Positions 1 through 9,327 are shown, counted from the stretch's first letter. The stretch is DNA of 64,000 nt from Dysgonamonadaceae bacterium (GCA_031289145.1 JAITQA010000067.1:16603-80602), one strand, 5' to 3'. Notes: generated from the sequence alone by a model not told the origin. Made by a program: numbers and translations.

Positions 1-2731
1 GCGGATTACCTATTTTGGTGCGGTCATCGGTATCAATTACGCCGTCTTGGTTGGCGTCCACCCAAATCAGGTCGCCCGGTTCGGGGGAACCCAGTTTGGC
101 GCCTGCATATTCGTCGATTTGTTTTTGGGTTTGCCATACGCCGGCTGTTTTATAACCGTAGAAGAAGCCCATCGGTTGTCCTACTTCGATGCGGTAACTT
201 TCGGGTGCGGTTCCCCACAAAATACCCGGACTTCCGTTGATATATCCGTTTTCGTTAGCAATTTTAACTACTTCGTTTTTATTAAAGCCCAACGACAAAT
301 TGGCGCCATAAGTAAAGTCTTTACCAACATGGTCGTTCCAACGGAAGATGGTTTCAAAGCCGGTGTTCTTCACGTCGCCGCCATTGGCATAGGCAGCGCC
401 CGATCCCAAATAGACAGGAATCGGCGGAGTTAATAACCAACCGGTTGTTTTACGTTGATAAAAGTCAAATTCAAAACTCAAGCGTTCTTGCAGGAAACGG
501 GCGTCAAGACCCAAGTCAATCATGGTTTGTACTTCCCATTTCAGGTTGGGGTTGGTCAGGCGCATGGGATAGGAAGCGACGGCAGGGTCGCCCATTGAGT
601 TGCCAAACGGATAACCCAACGTACCGCTCGTGGTAATCAAGGCCAAATGTTGGTTGCCGGTTACCCGGCTATTTCCGTTTTGTCCATACGAAAGGCGCAG
701 TTTCAGGAAGTCGATGCCCCCTTTAGCGTCTTTCCAAAAATCTTCGTTGCTGATGACCCAACCGGCCGAAACTGAGGGGAAATAGCCCCAGCGATGACCG
801 CGTGCAAAAACAGAAGAAGCGTCGGCACGCATAATCAGGCTGGCCAAATATTTTTCTTGATAATTGTAATTGACCCTGCCAAAGAATGATGCCAAAGAGC
901 TAAAACCATAAGGAGCGCCGGTTAAAGACACTACGGTTTTACCGGGAACGTTACTTAAATAGGCATGGTCATAGTCCGTGAAAGAAGATTCGGTATTTGC
1001 ACCGCTGATACTTTCGCCGTAACCCGATTTTGACATGCTTTGGCCAAGCAATACGTCAAAATTATGTCCGCCTTCCAAATCGAATACATAATTCAAGGTG
1101 TTATCCAAGGTCCACGAATGGCCTACACTTTGCGATTGCGAAACGCGGTCGATGCCTCCCAACACGGTGGATGACAAAGGCTGGTGAGCGGGCGTGTAGG
1201 CGCGGTAGGAAGATGCGCCGAAATTGTAGCCGTATTGCGAGCGGAATTTCAAGTTCTTAATGGGTTGCAGTTCGATATAAGCAGATGCTTGCAGCCCGTA
1301 CGATTTGCTGACATTCTGATTGCCGGTATAATCCATATAGGCAATCGGGTTTTTGTTGGCGCTGTTCGACACATCCCAGTTATAACCGTCTGCCGTCTGG
1401 TCGGCGAGGATATAATAATTGCCGTCGGCATTGTAGGCGTGCATCAATGGACTCATGATAATCATATTATGTACCGAGTTCCAATAAATATCATCGCGTG
1501 GCACTGTCCCGTTCATTTCCTGATAGCGATAATTCAGGGTTTCGCCCACTTTCAACAAATCAAAGTCTTTTTGTTTAAAAATCACCTGATCGGTATTCAG
1601 CCTGAAGTTTACCTTTTGGAGGTCGGGCATCGCGTCCGGTACGCCCATGGTAGCCTCCTGACTCAAATAGGAGATGCCCATGGCGGTGCTTGTGCGATCC
1701 GTTCCGCTGGTAATACTGATAGAATGGCTTTGTGTAGGTGCATTTTTGTTGATGATTTCTTTCAGCCAATTGGTACCCGTCCAAGACCCGTTTTGGATAG
1801 CTGTTACGTCGGCTGTCGGCAGGAAATTTGCCCAGTTGTATGCAGGCAAACCATTGATAATCTGCGATTCATCCTGAATAAGCATGTATTCCTCCGCATT
1901 GAGGATGGTGGGAATTTTGTAGAGATTTTGTACACCGTAGTAAGCGCTGTAAGCTACGTCAAACTTACCCTTTTTTCCTTTTTTAGTGGTAACGAGGATG
2001 ACGCCGTTGGCCGCCTGCACGCCGTAGATAGCGGCCGATGCAGCGTCTTTCAATACGTCGATGCTTTCGATGTCGTTGGGACTAAGCGCGTCGATGCTGG
2101 CTCCGGGAACTCCGTCCACCACGTAGAGCGGGGTATTGTTTCCGTTAGTGCCCAAGCCTCGGATGTTTACTTTAAATCCATCGCCGATAAAACCGCTGGT
2201 TTGCGTAATTTCAACCCCCGGAGCCTGACTTTGTAAAGCGCCCAATATGCTTGAGGTGTTCAATTTGGCAATATCTTCTCCTTTCACCTGCACCGTAGCG
2301 CCTGTAACCAATTTCTTTTTCTGAACGCCGTAGCCCACTACAACTAACTCGTCCAAAAGATTATTGTCTTCAAGCAAGATAATTTTTAGATCCGCACCGG
2401 CCTTTACTTCTTGTGTTTTAAAACCCAAGTAGGAAATAACCAGCGTAGCGTCCGATTGAACGGAAAGCGAAAATTTCCCATCCAAACCGGAATACGTTCC
2501 GTTGTTCTTTCCTTTTTCCTCAACAGTAGCGCCAACAAGCGGTTCATTAGAAGCGTCCACAACAACACCACCGGCTGTGATGGTTTGTTGCTGAACAGAC
2601 ATTACGACCGTGTTTTCCGAAATGAGAGAATCAGCCATTGCATAGTTTCCTCCCACAAAAAAACCGGTCACTAAAATTGCCGTCAAGAATTTGTTGCGCG
2701 GCAATCGTTTCCTTTTGTGTTCTTTGTTCAT
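1..2731 (-). CDS. SusC/RagA-family TonB-linked outer-membrane transporter (C-terminus beyond window)
   Basis: Reading the minus strand from the ATG at 2731 gives an open frame of about 910 codons that runs off the left edge. Residues 12-33 are a signal peptide. A carboxypeptidase-regulatory-like beta domain follows (about residues 50-115, with ITAGGVVVDASNEPLVGATV and VISYLGFKTQEV). The TonB-box-like stretch LDELVVVGYG and the plug (LYVVDGVPGASIDALSPNDI, then DVLKDAASAAIYG) are diagnostic of SusC proteins, which import oligosaccharides or peptides with a SusD lipoprotein. The SusD partner would lie to the left, outside the window. The gene is divergent from the ROK-to-GH9 run, so it may bring in the products that run degrades; the substrate cannot be read from the sequence. 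The rest of the beta barrel is visible but not complete. Confidence 0.95.
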   Translation of the reverse strand, partial: MNKEHKRKRLPRNKFLTAILVTGFFVGGNYAMADSLISENTVVMSVQQQTITAGGVVVDASNEPLVGATVEEKGKNNGTYSGLDGKFSLSVQSDATLVISYLGFKTQEVKAGADLKIILLEDNNLLDELVVVGYGVQKKKLVTGATVQVKGEDIAKLNTSSILGALQSQAPGVEITQTSGFIGDGFKVNIRGLGTNGNNTPLYVVDGVPGASIDALSPNDIESIDVLKDAASAAIYGVQAANGVILVTTKKGKKGKFDVAYSAYYGVQNLYKIPTILNAEEYMLIQDESQIINGLPAYNWANFLPTADVTAIQNGSWTGTNWLKEIINKNAPTQSHSISITSGTDRTSTAMGISYLSQEATMGVPDAMPDLQKVNFRLNTDQVIFKQKDFDLLKVGETLNYRYQEMNGTVPRDDIYWNSVHNMIIMSPLMHAYNADGNYYILADQTADGYNWDVSNSANKNPIAYMDYTGNQNVSKSYGLQASAYIELQPIKNLKFRSQYGYNFGASSYRAYTPAHQPLSSTVLGGIDRVSQSQSVGHSWTLDNTLNYVFDLEGGHNFDVLLGQSMSKSGYGESISGANTESSFTDYDHAYLSNVPGKTVVSLTGAPYGFSSLASFFGRVNYNYQEKYLASLIMRADASSVFARGHRWGYFPSVSAGWVISNEDFWKDAKGGIDFLKLRLSYGQNGNSRVTGNQHLALITTSGTLGYPFGNSMGDPAVASYPMRLTNPNLKWEVQTMIDLGLDARFLQERLSFEFDFYQRKTTGWLLTPPIPVYLGSGAAYANGGDVKNTGFETIFRWNDHVGKDFTYGANLSLGFNKNEVVKIANENGYINGSPGILWGTAPESYRIEVGQPMGFFYGYKTAGVWQTQKQIDEYAGAKLGSPEPGDLIWVDANQDGVIDTDDRTKIGNP

Positions 2732-2760
2732 AGATATTATATTATTTTCTTTTCGTGAGG

Positions 2761-2768
2761 CAAAGGTA
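2761..2768 (-). promoter_or_regulatory. -7 box of the SusC gene promoter
   Basis: On the minus strand this is TACCTTTG, matching the Bacteroides -7 consensus TAnnTTTG, 29 nt upstream of the ATG. No TTTG is present at the usual -33 spacing, so this is a partial match. Confidence 0.45.
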
Positions 2769-2854
2769 TTAATTTATTTCGTATTCTTAACCTTTTTTTA
2801 TCGCTTTTTTTAAATACCTGTGTAATTAAATACTCTAATATCCGGAATTATTAC

Positions 2855-2862
2855 TACTTTTG
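2855..2862 (+). promoter_or_regulatory. -7 box of the ROK-GH9 gene run
   Basis: TACTTTTG matches the Bacteroides -7 consensus and ends 29 nt before the ATG of the ROK gene. A -33 TTTG is not evident. Together with the opposite-facing box at 2761-2768 it makes the 160-base gap a divergent promoter region. Confidence 0.45.
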
Positions 2863-2891
2863 CGACATTAAATCTTAAATTTACTAAACAA

Positions 2892-3839
2892 ATGGCGACA
2901 ATAGGGATAGACTTGGGTGGAACAAAAATAAACGGAGCTGTTTTCGACGAAGACGGGAATATGCGCTGTAAAAGCGTTCATCTATTGGAAAAACGACAGG
3001 GCAAGGAAGTCGGTCAATTGCTGATTCAAACCCTTGACGAATTATTTCAATGCGCCGAAGCGCCGTCAATAGAAGCGGTCGGAATCTGTGTGCCGGGAAT
3101 CAGTCATAGAAAAACGGGCTGTGTGTGGGCGCCGAACATAAACGGATGGGAAAACTATCCTTTGCAGGAAGAAATCGAACAGCATCTCCGGGATAGGAAT
3201 ATCCGGGTGAAAATAGCCAGCGACCGCAGTTGTTACATATTGGGCGAAACCTGGAAAGGCGCGGCAAAAGGTGTGAAAAACGCTGTTTTTATCGCCGTCG
3301 GTACAGGTATCGGCATGGGTATCCTGATTGACGGACGCATCTTGCACGGTCATGCCGATATTGCAGGCGCGGCCGGTTGGTTGGCTTTAGACATGAAATT
3401 TGAGGAAGATTACGTCCGTTACGGCTGTTTCGAGCGCAATGCTTCGGGCGACGGGATTGCCCGCTGTGCACAACAAATATTGAAAGAAGGCGTTTTATTC
3501 AAGGAAAGTATTTTGTATACAAAAGAAACGGATGCAATTACCGCCCACGATGTATTCGACGCTTGGGAGAAAAACGACCCCCTGGCCGGGTCTGTTATTG
3601 AGAAAGCGACAAAAATGTGGGGAATGGCGGCGGCTAATATTGTGAGCCTTTTCAATCCGGAGATAATTATCTGGGGAGGGGGTGTTTTTGGGCCTGCCAC
3701 CCAACAGATAGATGCAATCTACCGGGAGGCGTGCCGGTGGGCGCAACCGATAGCCATCAAGCAGGTAGTATTTGAGAAATCGCAATTATGCGGCGATGCA
3801 GGACTGTATGGGGCCGGATATTTAGCAATTTCAGAATAA
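2892..3839 (+). CDS. ROK-family sugar kinase-like protein
   Basis: At 315 residues this has the size of ROK kinases, which phosphorylate hexoses or N-acetylhexosamines. The N-terminal phosphate loop IGIDLGGTKINGAVFDE (residues 4-20) and the second ATP loop VGTGIGMGIL are clear. The catalytic-Asp region reads ASDRSCYILGE instead of the usual NDANAAALGE, so the Asp is kept. The zinc site is not: the GEIGH motif is replaced by GAAGWLAL and the CxCGxxGCxE motif is reduced to YGCFERN. It is therefore a divergent, apparently zinc-free ROK. It is first in a same-strand run with an MFS transporter, SIS isomerase, creatininase-family enzyme and GH9 glycosidase, which suggests phosphorylation of an imported sugar. 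A regulatory role is unlikely because there is no N-terminal helix-turn-helix. Confidence 0.85.
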   Translation: MATIGIDLGGTKINGAVFDEDGNMRCKSVHLLEKRQGKEVGQLLIQTLDELFQCAEAPSIEAVGICVPGISHRKTGCVWAPNINGWENYPLQEEIEQHLRDRNIRVKIASDRSCYILGETWKGAAKGVKNAVFIAVGTGIGMGILIDGRILHGHADIAGAAGWLALDMKFEEDYVRYGCFERNASGDGIARCAQQILKEGVLFKESILYTKETDAITAHDVFDAWEKNDPLAGSVIEKATKMWGMAAANIVSLFNPEIIIWGGGVFGPATQQIDAIYREACRWAQPIAIKQVVFEKSQLCGDAGLYGAGYLAISE

Positions 3840-3857
3840 ATAGATAAAAAAGAACTT

Positions 3858-4979
3858 ATGTATAATAAAAATTTGGTTTTTACGGCCGCTTGCGCCGGAC
3901 TGGCTTTTTTCGGCGTGACGATGCTGGCCTTAGGCCCTATCCTTTCGCAGTTGGGCGAAGGTGCGAATGCCTTGCCGGCTACCCTGTCTGTGGGGATTAT
4001 TGCAGGGACGGTTTTGTTCGGGCCGGTGGTTGACAAATTCGGTTACAAATGGCTGTTGATTGCCGGTTCGCTACTTGCGCTCATGGGCATTCAGGGATTG
4101 GCTCATTTTGAAAACATCACGGCGCTTCACACCGCCATGCTGATGCTGGGTATCGGCGGGGGAATCCTCAACGGCGAAACGAACGCTTTGGTGGCCGACA
4201 TCTACGACGACAGCCAACGAGGCATGCGGTTGAGCGTTCTCGGCGCTTTTTATTGTGTGGGCGCTTTGTCGTGGACTTTATTGAATTATTTCATTCCTGC
4301 TTATCAACTGCCGCTTCACTATGTATCTGTTGTGATGGTCTTGTTTATCGCGCTGTTTGTTTCCATCCGGTTTCCGGAAGCAAAACCGCAAGGCGGCGGA
4401 TCGCTTAAAAAATCGTTGCGCCTGCTGAAAAGCGTTTCATTGATTCTGTTTGCTTTCCTCCTGTTTTTTCAGAGTGGATTTGAGGGTATATTGGGCAGTT
4501 TCACGGTGAAATACCTGGAAAATACCCACGCGGCGGAGACTGCCGCCGCTACGCTTTCGCTGACCAGCTTTACAATTGGTATGTTTATCGGGCGATTGTG
4601 CCTGGGCGTCGCCATGAAAAAACTGAAAGACAGTGCAACGCTTTATCTGTACCTGTCCGTAGCGCTTGTCGGCGTGATAGTATTGTCATTTGCACCGAAT
4701 ATTCTGCTGGTTTACGCCGCAACGGCGCTCATGGGTTTTGGTGTGGGCGCTACTTATCCGGTCGTTTTCAATTACCTCGGAGGCGCTTTCAAGGAGTTGT
4801 CGGGTACCGTCTTTTCGATTGCTATTTTCATTGCGTTGTGGGGACAATTCTCTTTCAACAAAGTGACCGGCGCTTTTTTCAACAAGGGCGATTTCGATTA
4901 TTTCCCGGCAACATTGGCATTGGCAATTGTCATGATGATGATTTTGTTGCCTTTAGCCAAGGGTAAAATTAAAAAATAA
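3858..4979 (+). CDS. MFS transporter, probable sugar permease
   Basis: This 373-residue protein is almost entirely hydrophobic with about 12 predicted membrane segments. The loop after segment 2 reads GPVVDKFGYKWLL, the MFS motif A (GxxxDRxGxR) in slightly altered form. Short polar loops and a charged central loop near residues 176-190 (EAKPQGG...KKSLRLLK) separate the two six-helix halves. It starts 18 nt after the ROK stop and is followed by the SIS gene, so it is probably the inner-membrane importer for the sugar handled by this run. Family membership is firm; the substrate is inferred only from the neighbours. Confidence 0.87.
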   Translation: MYNKNLVFTAACAGLAFFGVTMLALGPILSQLGEGANALPATLSVGIIAGTVLFGPVVDKFGYKWLLIAGSLLALMGIQGLAHFENITALHTAMLMLGIGGGILNGETNALVADIYDDSQRGMRLSVLGAFYCVGALSWTLLNYFIPAYQLPLHYVSVVMVLFIALFVSIRFPEAKPQGGGSLKKSLRLLKSVSLILFAFLLFFQSGFEGILGSFTVKYLENTHAAETAAATLSLTSFTIGMFIGRLCLGVAMKKLKDSATLYLYLSVALVGVIVLSFAPNILLVYAATALMGFGVGATYPVVFNYLGGAFKELSGTVFSIAIFIALWGQFSFNKVTGAFFNKGDFDYFPATLALAIVMMMILLPLAKGKIKK

Positions 4980-5023
4980 GACAAACAAATATAAAATTTA
5001 CAAACTAAATAAAAGATTAAAAA

Positions 5024-5785
5024 ATGTTAGCATTAGAATGGTTGGCAAATGCCCGTGGCATTATGCAAAAGATTGAAGAAACGCAGTTAGAAAATATCCG
5101 GATGGCGGCGACAGCAATGGCTGATTGCATCGAAAAAAACCATTGGGTACACACTTTCGGTTGTGGTCACGCCACGATTCCCGTCGAAGAAATGTATCCT
5201 CGTATCGGTGGATTTGTGGGTTTTCATCCGATAGTGGAACTTCCGATGACTTTCTTTACAGGAATTACCGGGCAAATGGGGATTCATCAGTTTTTATTCC
5301 TCGAAAGAGCGGAAGGTTACGGCAATGCCATTATGAAAAATTATCATTTTGAAAAAGAAGATTGTATGTGGATTTTTTCGCATACGGGTATTAATAACGT
5401 GAACATTGACGTCGCTTTACGCGCCAAAGAATTGGGCATGAAAGTTATTGTGTTCGGTTCGGCTGCCGAAGCACAAGGGAAAACGACCCGTCATCCGAGC
5501 GGTAAAACCATTTTTGAGATAGCGGATATTGTGGTGGATTCGTGCGTTCCGGTAGTCGATGCTTCCGTTGTATTGAAAAATCATCAGGATAAAATAGGTC
5601 CTGTTTCCACGCATGCATTTGTTACATTAGTATGGATGACCATTACTACCTGTGCCGAAATATTGGCCGACCGGGGCGTAAAACTCTACATTCACCCTTC
5701 GCACAATGTGCCGGGCGATACAACAGCTCACGAACGTTTAGATGCTTGTCTGGCCGAATACAAACGGAAAGTGGCTACTGTTTGA
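5024..5785 (+). CDS. SIS-domain sugar isomerase-like protein
   Basis: The 253-residue protein has a single SIS (sugar isomerase) domain. Visible hallmarks are the phosphate-loop region HTFGCGHATIPVEEMYPRIGG (near residue 43; usual form GxGHS), the central IFSHTGINNVNIDVALRAKELGMKVIVFGS (SGxxxxxxxxxxxAKxxGxxxI type) and the C-terminal SVVLKNHQDKIGPVSTHAFV. It resembles the UPF0309/SIS_2 group rather than GlmS or GutQ. SIS proteins bind phosphosugars and act as isomerases, deaminases, etherases or sensors. Placed after a kinase and a transporter it probably converts a phosphorylated amino sugar or keto sugar. The exact reaction is unknown. Confidence 0.82.
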   Translation: MLALEWLANARGIMQKIEETQLENIRMAATAMADCIEKNHWVHTFGCGHATIPVEEMYPRIGGFVGFHPIVELPMTFFTGITGQMGIHQFLFLERAEGYGNAIMKNYHFEKEDCMWIFSHTGINNVNIDVALRAKELGMKVIVFGSAAEAQGKTTRHPSGKTIFEIADIVVDSCVPVVDASVVLKNHQDKIGPVSTHAFVTLVWMTITTCAEILADRGVKLYIHPSHNVPGDTTAHERLDACLAEYKRKVATV

Positions 5786-5793
5786 TTTTGCTT

Positions 5794-6564
5794 ATGAACG
5801 TTTCCAAAGACAGCAAACCTTTTGATTTGCAATCGGCCACATGGCGTGACGTGAAGGAAGGCGGGTATTCTTTTGCTGTGTTGCCGTGGGGCGCCACAGA
5901 GCCGCATAATTACCATTTGCCTTATCTGACCGATTGGCATATCGCCCATGACATTGCCGTGGACGCCGTGAGCAAAGCTGAAAAAAAGTATGGGGTACGG
6001 GGGATGATACTTCCCCCTATCCCTTTGGGAGCGCAAAATCCGGGACAAAAAGAACTGCCTTTCTGCATCCATACCCGCTACGAAACGCAACGCATGGTAT
6101 TGACCGACATCGTCGACTCGCTCCAATGTCAGGGTATACGATTATTGGTGCTGTTGAACGGTCACGGGGGGAACGGATTCAAACCGATGGTGCGGGATAT
6201 GGCTTTCGATTATCCTGAAATGACGATTGTTTGCGTGGACTGGTTTGCCGTAGAACCGCAAAAAAATCATTTTGAGATTTTTGACGACCATGCCGGTGAA
6301 ATGGAAACCTCCGTCATGATGCATTATCATCCCGAACTTGTACAATTAGACAAAGCCGGAGACGGAGCAAGTACACCATTCAATCTGGAAGGATTAAACA
6401 ACAAAGTGGGATGGGTTCCCCGCCATTGGGGAAAAACAACAAAAGATACAGGCGTGGGTGACCCGCGAAAATCGACCGCCGAAAAAGGCCGGCTATTTGC
6501 AGAAATCGTTACGGATAAAATCGCCAAACTTTTTGAAGAATTGGCCACAAAAAGCATTTATTAA
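5794..6564 (+). CDS. Creatininase-family metal-dependent amidohydrolase
   Basis: I start this 256-residue gene at the ATG at 5794, nine bases after the SIS stop; the frame is open upstream, but that part overlaps the SIS gene. The metal-binding signature LPWGATEPHNYHLPYLTD keeps the Glu, His and Asp of the creatininase motif (GxxEqHGpHLPxxTD). NGHGGN follows near residue 125, and the later Glu is in DHAGEMETS. Known members hydrolyse cyclic amides or related rings: creatinine amidohydrolase, the formamide hydrolase of deazaflavin synthesis, and 3-dehydro-scyllo-inosose hydrolase. Its position between the SIS protein and a glycosidase suggests it opens or deacylates a sugar-derived intermediate. 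That is inference; creatinine itself is unlikely. Confidence 0.85.
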   Translation: MNVSKDSKPFDLQSATWRDVKEGGYSFAVLPWGATEPHNYHLPYLTDWHIAHDIAVDAVSKAEKKYGVRGMILPPIPLGAQNPGQKELPFCIHTRYETQRMVLTDIVDSLQCQGIRLLVLLNGHGGNGFKPMVRDMAFDYPEMTIVCVDWFAVEPQKNHFEIFDDHAGEMETSVMMHYHPELVQLDKAGDGASTPFNLEGLNNKVGWVPRHWGKTTKDTGVGDPRKSTAEKGRLFAEIVTDKIAKLFEELATKSIY

Positions 6565-6577
6565 AAATTACTATCTT

Positions 6578-8368
6578 ATGAAAAAGAATTATTTACTCCT
6601 GCTGTGCTTGATTTGCACAGTCGTAACATACGGACAAGACAGGTCGTGGGTCAGGATCAATCAAGTGGGATACCTGCCCGAAAGTATAAAAGTCGCTGTA
6701 TTTATATCGGAAAAAAATTCACAAGACTTTTCCTTTACAGTAAAAGAAGCGACGAACAATCGCACGGTACTGAAAGGCGCCGGAGTAGCCGCCAACGCCG
6801 AGAGATGGGGCATGAAACAGGCCTTACGCCTGCCTTTCTCGGAAATAAAAAAGAATGGAAAATATTATGTGGAATGTAACGGCGTTCGATCGCCCGTTTT
6901 TGAAATCAACGAAAACGTGTATGACGGCGCGGCTGATTTCATTTTGCACTATATGCGGCAACAACGCTGCGGCTACAATCCTTTTTTGGATACGCTTTGC
7001 CATCAACACGACGGCTATATCGTAGACCATCCTACACGCACGGGCGAACACATTGACGTTCGCGGCGGTTGGCACGATGCTTCCGACTATCTGCAATACC
7101 TTCCCACCTCGGCTAACGCCACTTTCCAGATGCTTTTCGCCTGGCAACAAACACCCGACCCGACTATCTTCAAAGACGAATACGACGCTGCGGGAAAGAA
7201 AGGGGCAAACGGTATCCCCGATATTCTCGACGAAGCGCGTTGGGGATTGGACTGGATGATTCGCATGAATCCGGATTCAGCCCTTATGTTCAATCAAATA
7301 GCTGACGACCGCGACCATGCCAATTTCCGCAATCCTGCTCATGATCAGGTGGATTATGGTTATGGGCCGGGGACAGGCCGTCCGGTCTATCCGGTAACAG
7401 GCAAACCGCAGGGATTGCGCGAACATAAAAACCGTTCGACCGGCGTTTCTTCATCGGCGGCCAAATACGCATCCGCATTTGCATTGGGCGCAACGATATT
7501 CAAGGAGATAGACCCCGCAATGGCGCAGTTGCTGCAAGAAAAGACAGCGCCCGCTTACAGTTATGCGGAAGCGATTCCGGGAAATAACCAGACGGCTTGT
7601 ACCGTTTCTCCTTATTTCTACGAAGAAGATAACTGGGTGGACGACATGGAATTGGCCGCTGCCACAAAATATACCGTCACCCAAGACGAAAAATGGCTGA
7701 AGAAAGCCGACTACTGGGGACAACTCGAAGAAGTGACGCCCTGGATGGAGCTGGGACGCGCACGTCATTATCAGTTTTATCCGTTTATCAACCTGGGACA
7801 TTATTATCTTGCCCGCTCGGAAAACCAAACGGTCGGCGAAAAATATACCAATTATATGAAGAAAGGATTGGAATTGTTGAAAAAACGCGCCGATGAATAC
7901 AGCGATCCTTTCCTCAATGGCGTCCCGTTTATCTGGTGCTCCAATAACTTGGTGACTGCCGCCGTTACGCACTCCATGCTTTACAACGAAGTATCGGGCG
8001 ATGCAACTTTCCTCGAAATGGAAGCCGCACTTCGGGATTGGCTGTTCGGCTGTAATCCCTGGGGCACTTCCATGATTTGCGGTTATCCGGAAAAGGCTGA
8101 TTTTCCCGCTTATCCTCATGCGTATATTTCCGAAGTATTGCATGTCATTCCGGAGGGCGGATTGGTGGATGGGCCGATCTACAAATCCACTTATGAATCG
8201 CTACTCGGTATTCATTTAAGCAGGGAGGATACCTATGCGCCTTTTCAATTCGGCGCAGCCGTTTATCACGACGATTCGGGCGATTATTCGTCAAACGAAC
8301 CGACAATGGATGGCACGGCCAGTTTGAGTTATCTCTTGTCAACCTTGGAAAAAAGGGGAAAAAAATAA
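6578..8368 (+). CDS. Secreted glycoside hydrolase family 9 enzyme
   Basis: I start at the ATG at 6578, which gives a 596-residue protein with a typical signal peptide (MKKNYLLLLCLICTVVTYGQ); the longer open frame overlaps the previous gene. Residues about 20-115 form the Ig-like N-terminal domain common in GH9 enzymes (VRINQVGYLPES). The catalytic (alpha/alpha)6 domain has GGWHDASDY near residue 165, holding the two catalytic-base Asp, then GANGIPDILDEARWGLDWMIRM, CNPWGTSMICGYPEKA, and a C-terminal SSNEPTMDGTASL whose Glu (about residue 574) fits the GH9 acid. GH9 enzymes include cellulases, xyloglucanases and exo-glucosaminidases. The cluster context of kinase, SIS and amidohydrolase makes an exo-acting role on an amino-sugar glycan worth considering. 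Its end overlaps the convergent acyltransferase by 40 bases. Confidence 0.93.
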   Translation: MKKNYLLLLCLICTVVTYGQDRSWVRINQVGYLPESIKVAVFISEKNSQDFSFTVKEATNNRTVLKGAGVAANAERWGMKQALRLPFSEIKKNGKYYVECNGVRSPVFEINENVYDGAADFILHYMRQQRCGYNPFLDTLCHQHDGYIVDHPTRTGEHIDVRGGWHDASDYLQYLPTSANATFQMLFAWQQTPDPTIFKDEYDAAGKKGANGIPDILDEARWGLDWMIRMNPDSALMFNQIADDRDHANFRNPAHDQVDYGYGPGTGRPVYPVTGKPQGLREHKNRSTGVSSSAAKYASAFALGATIFKEIDPAMAQLLQEKTAPAYSYAEAIPGNNQTACTVSPYFYEEDNWVDDMELAAATKYTVTQDEKWLKKADYWGQLEEVTPWMELGRARHYQFYPFINLGHYYLARSENQTVGEKYTNYMKKGLELLKKRADEYSDPFLNGVPFIWCSNNLVTAAVTHSMLYNEVSGDATFLEMEAALRDWLFGCNPWGTSMICGYPEKADFPAYPHAYISEVLHVIPEGGLVDGPIYKSTYESLLGIHLSREDTYAPFQFGAAVYHDDSGDYSSNEPTMDGTASLSYLLSTLEKRGKK

Positions 8369-9327
8369 GAAAATGGGTTTAATAATATTCGAAATATCTC
8401 AAATCGCGCAAATATCGTAATAATAAAAAATAGCAAACACAGCACGGCTATCACCATATAGAATGGCTCCGGAGATATATTGTAATATTCCATCGCTTTG
8501 TGAATTAAAACTAAAAGCGGTCCATGATAAATGTAATACAATAGTACATTTTTTCCTTTTGTGTGCATACCTTTTATATCGGGAATGATATTTACGAAAC
8601 AATAAATCATTGCAAAGGCCAGCAACAGAGTCATTATCCGCATGAAAGAAGCGAGGAAAGCATTACCGATATAAATATAAGGATAACTACCATATAGCAG
8701 TTTTTGCATACTGTTGAAACGAGAAATACTAAAATAACAAGCGATTAAAACAAAAAACAAGAACACAAAACTACTCCATTTCGCTTTCGAACGTATTGAA
8801 ATTATATCTTTTTCTGTGGAATATACGCCGACAAGAAAAAACGGAAAGAAAACCAGCGTTCGGGATATAGCAAAAATTGCACTGCCGTCGGGAATAAATC
8901 CGATAGCAAAAGACAAGAAAACAGATAAAACAAAAAACTGAACTTTGGATAAACGGGAAACAAAAAGAAAACTTAATAGCTTCCAGCAACAAAGGCTTAC
9001 CAAATACCAAAGTGTCCAATAAGGCGTTATTAAATCAATCGGAGAAAATGTATTGTTAATTATTCCGGGAAGAATAAACCAGGCAATTTGAATAATTAAA
9101 AAAGTTTCAAATAATTTCAATACGTTTTTATTAAGTTTGTTCCGATCCTGCGACTTACTGAAGTATCCTGAAATAAAAGCGAAAAGCGGCATGTGAAATG
9201 TATAAATAAATAGATAAATCCATTTATATAAATCATTCCCCTGAAGATATTCTTCGATAACATGTCCGAAAATTACCATCAGTATAAGAATAATTTTTAA
9301 TGAATCAAAATAGCCGTCTCGCTTCAT
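8329..9327 (-). CDS. Acyltransferase family 3 membrane protein
   Basis: A 332-residue polytopic protein starting RDGYFDSLKIILILMVIFGHV, whose histidine in the first helix is typical of the OafA/NodX acyltransferase 3 family (PF01757). FHMPLFAFISGYF is a second family hallmark. About ten hydrophobic segments follow. Such enzymes move acetyl or other acyl groups across the inner membrane onto surface glycans. It faces the GH9 gene and overlaps its last 40 bases, so it is not part of that operon. The lower G+C of this gene compared with its GH9 neighbour is visible by eye and could mean recent acquisition. Confidence 0.88.
   Translation of the reverse strand: MKRDGYFDSLKIILILMVIFGHVIEEYLQGNDLYKWIYLFIYTFHMPLFAFISGYFSKSQDRNKLNKNVLKLFETFLIIQIAWFILPGIINNTFSPIDLITPYWTLWYLVSLCCWKLLSFLFVSRLSKVQFFVLSVFLSFAIGFIPDGSAIFAISRTLVFFPFFLVGVYSTEKDIISIRSKAKWSSFVFLFFVLIACYFSISRFNSMQKLLYGSYPYIYIGNAFLASFMRIMTLLLAFAMIYCFVNIIPDIKGMHTKGKNVLLYYIYHGPLLVLIHKAMEYYNISPEPFYMVIAVLCLLFFIITIFARFEIFRILLNPFSYFFPLFSKVDKR

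Noticed and set aside
1184..2236. Open frame of 350 codons on the plus strand
   Set aside because: It is antisense to the SusC gene, which shows full domain motifs in the opposite frame. The plus-strand translation has no family features.
5632..5793. N-terminal extension of the creatininase-family gene
   Set aside because: It lies inside the SIS gene and encodes no family sequence. The ATG at 5794 gives the usual length.
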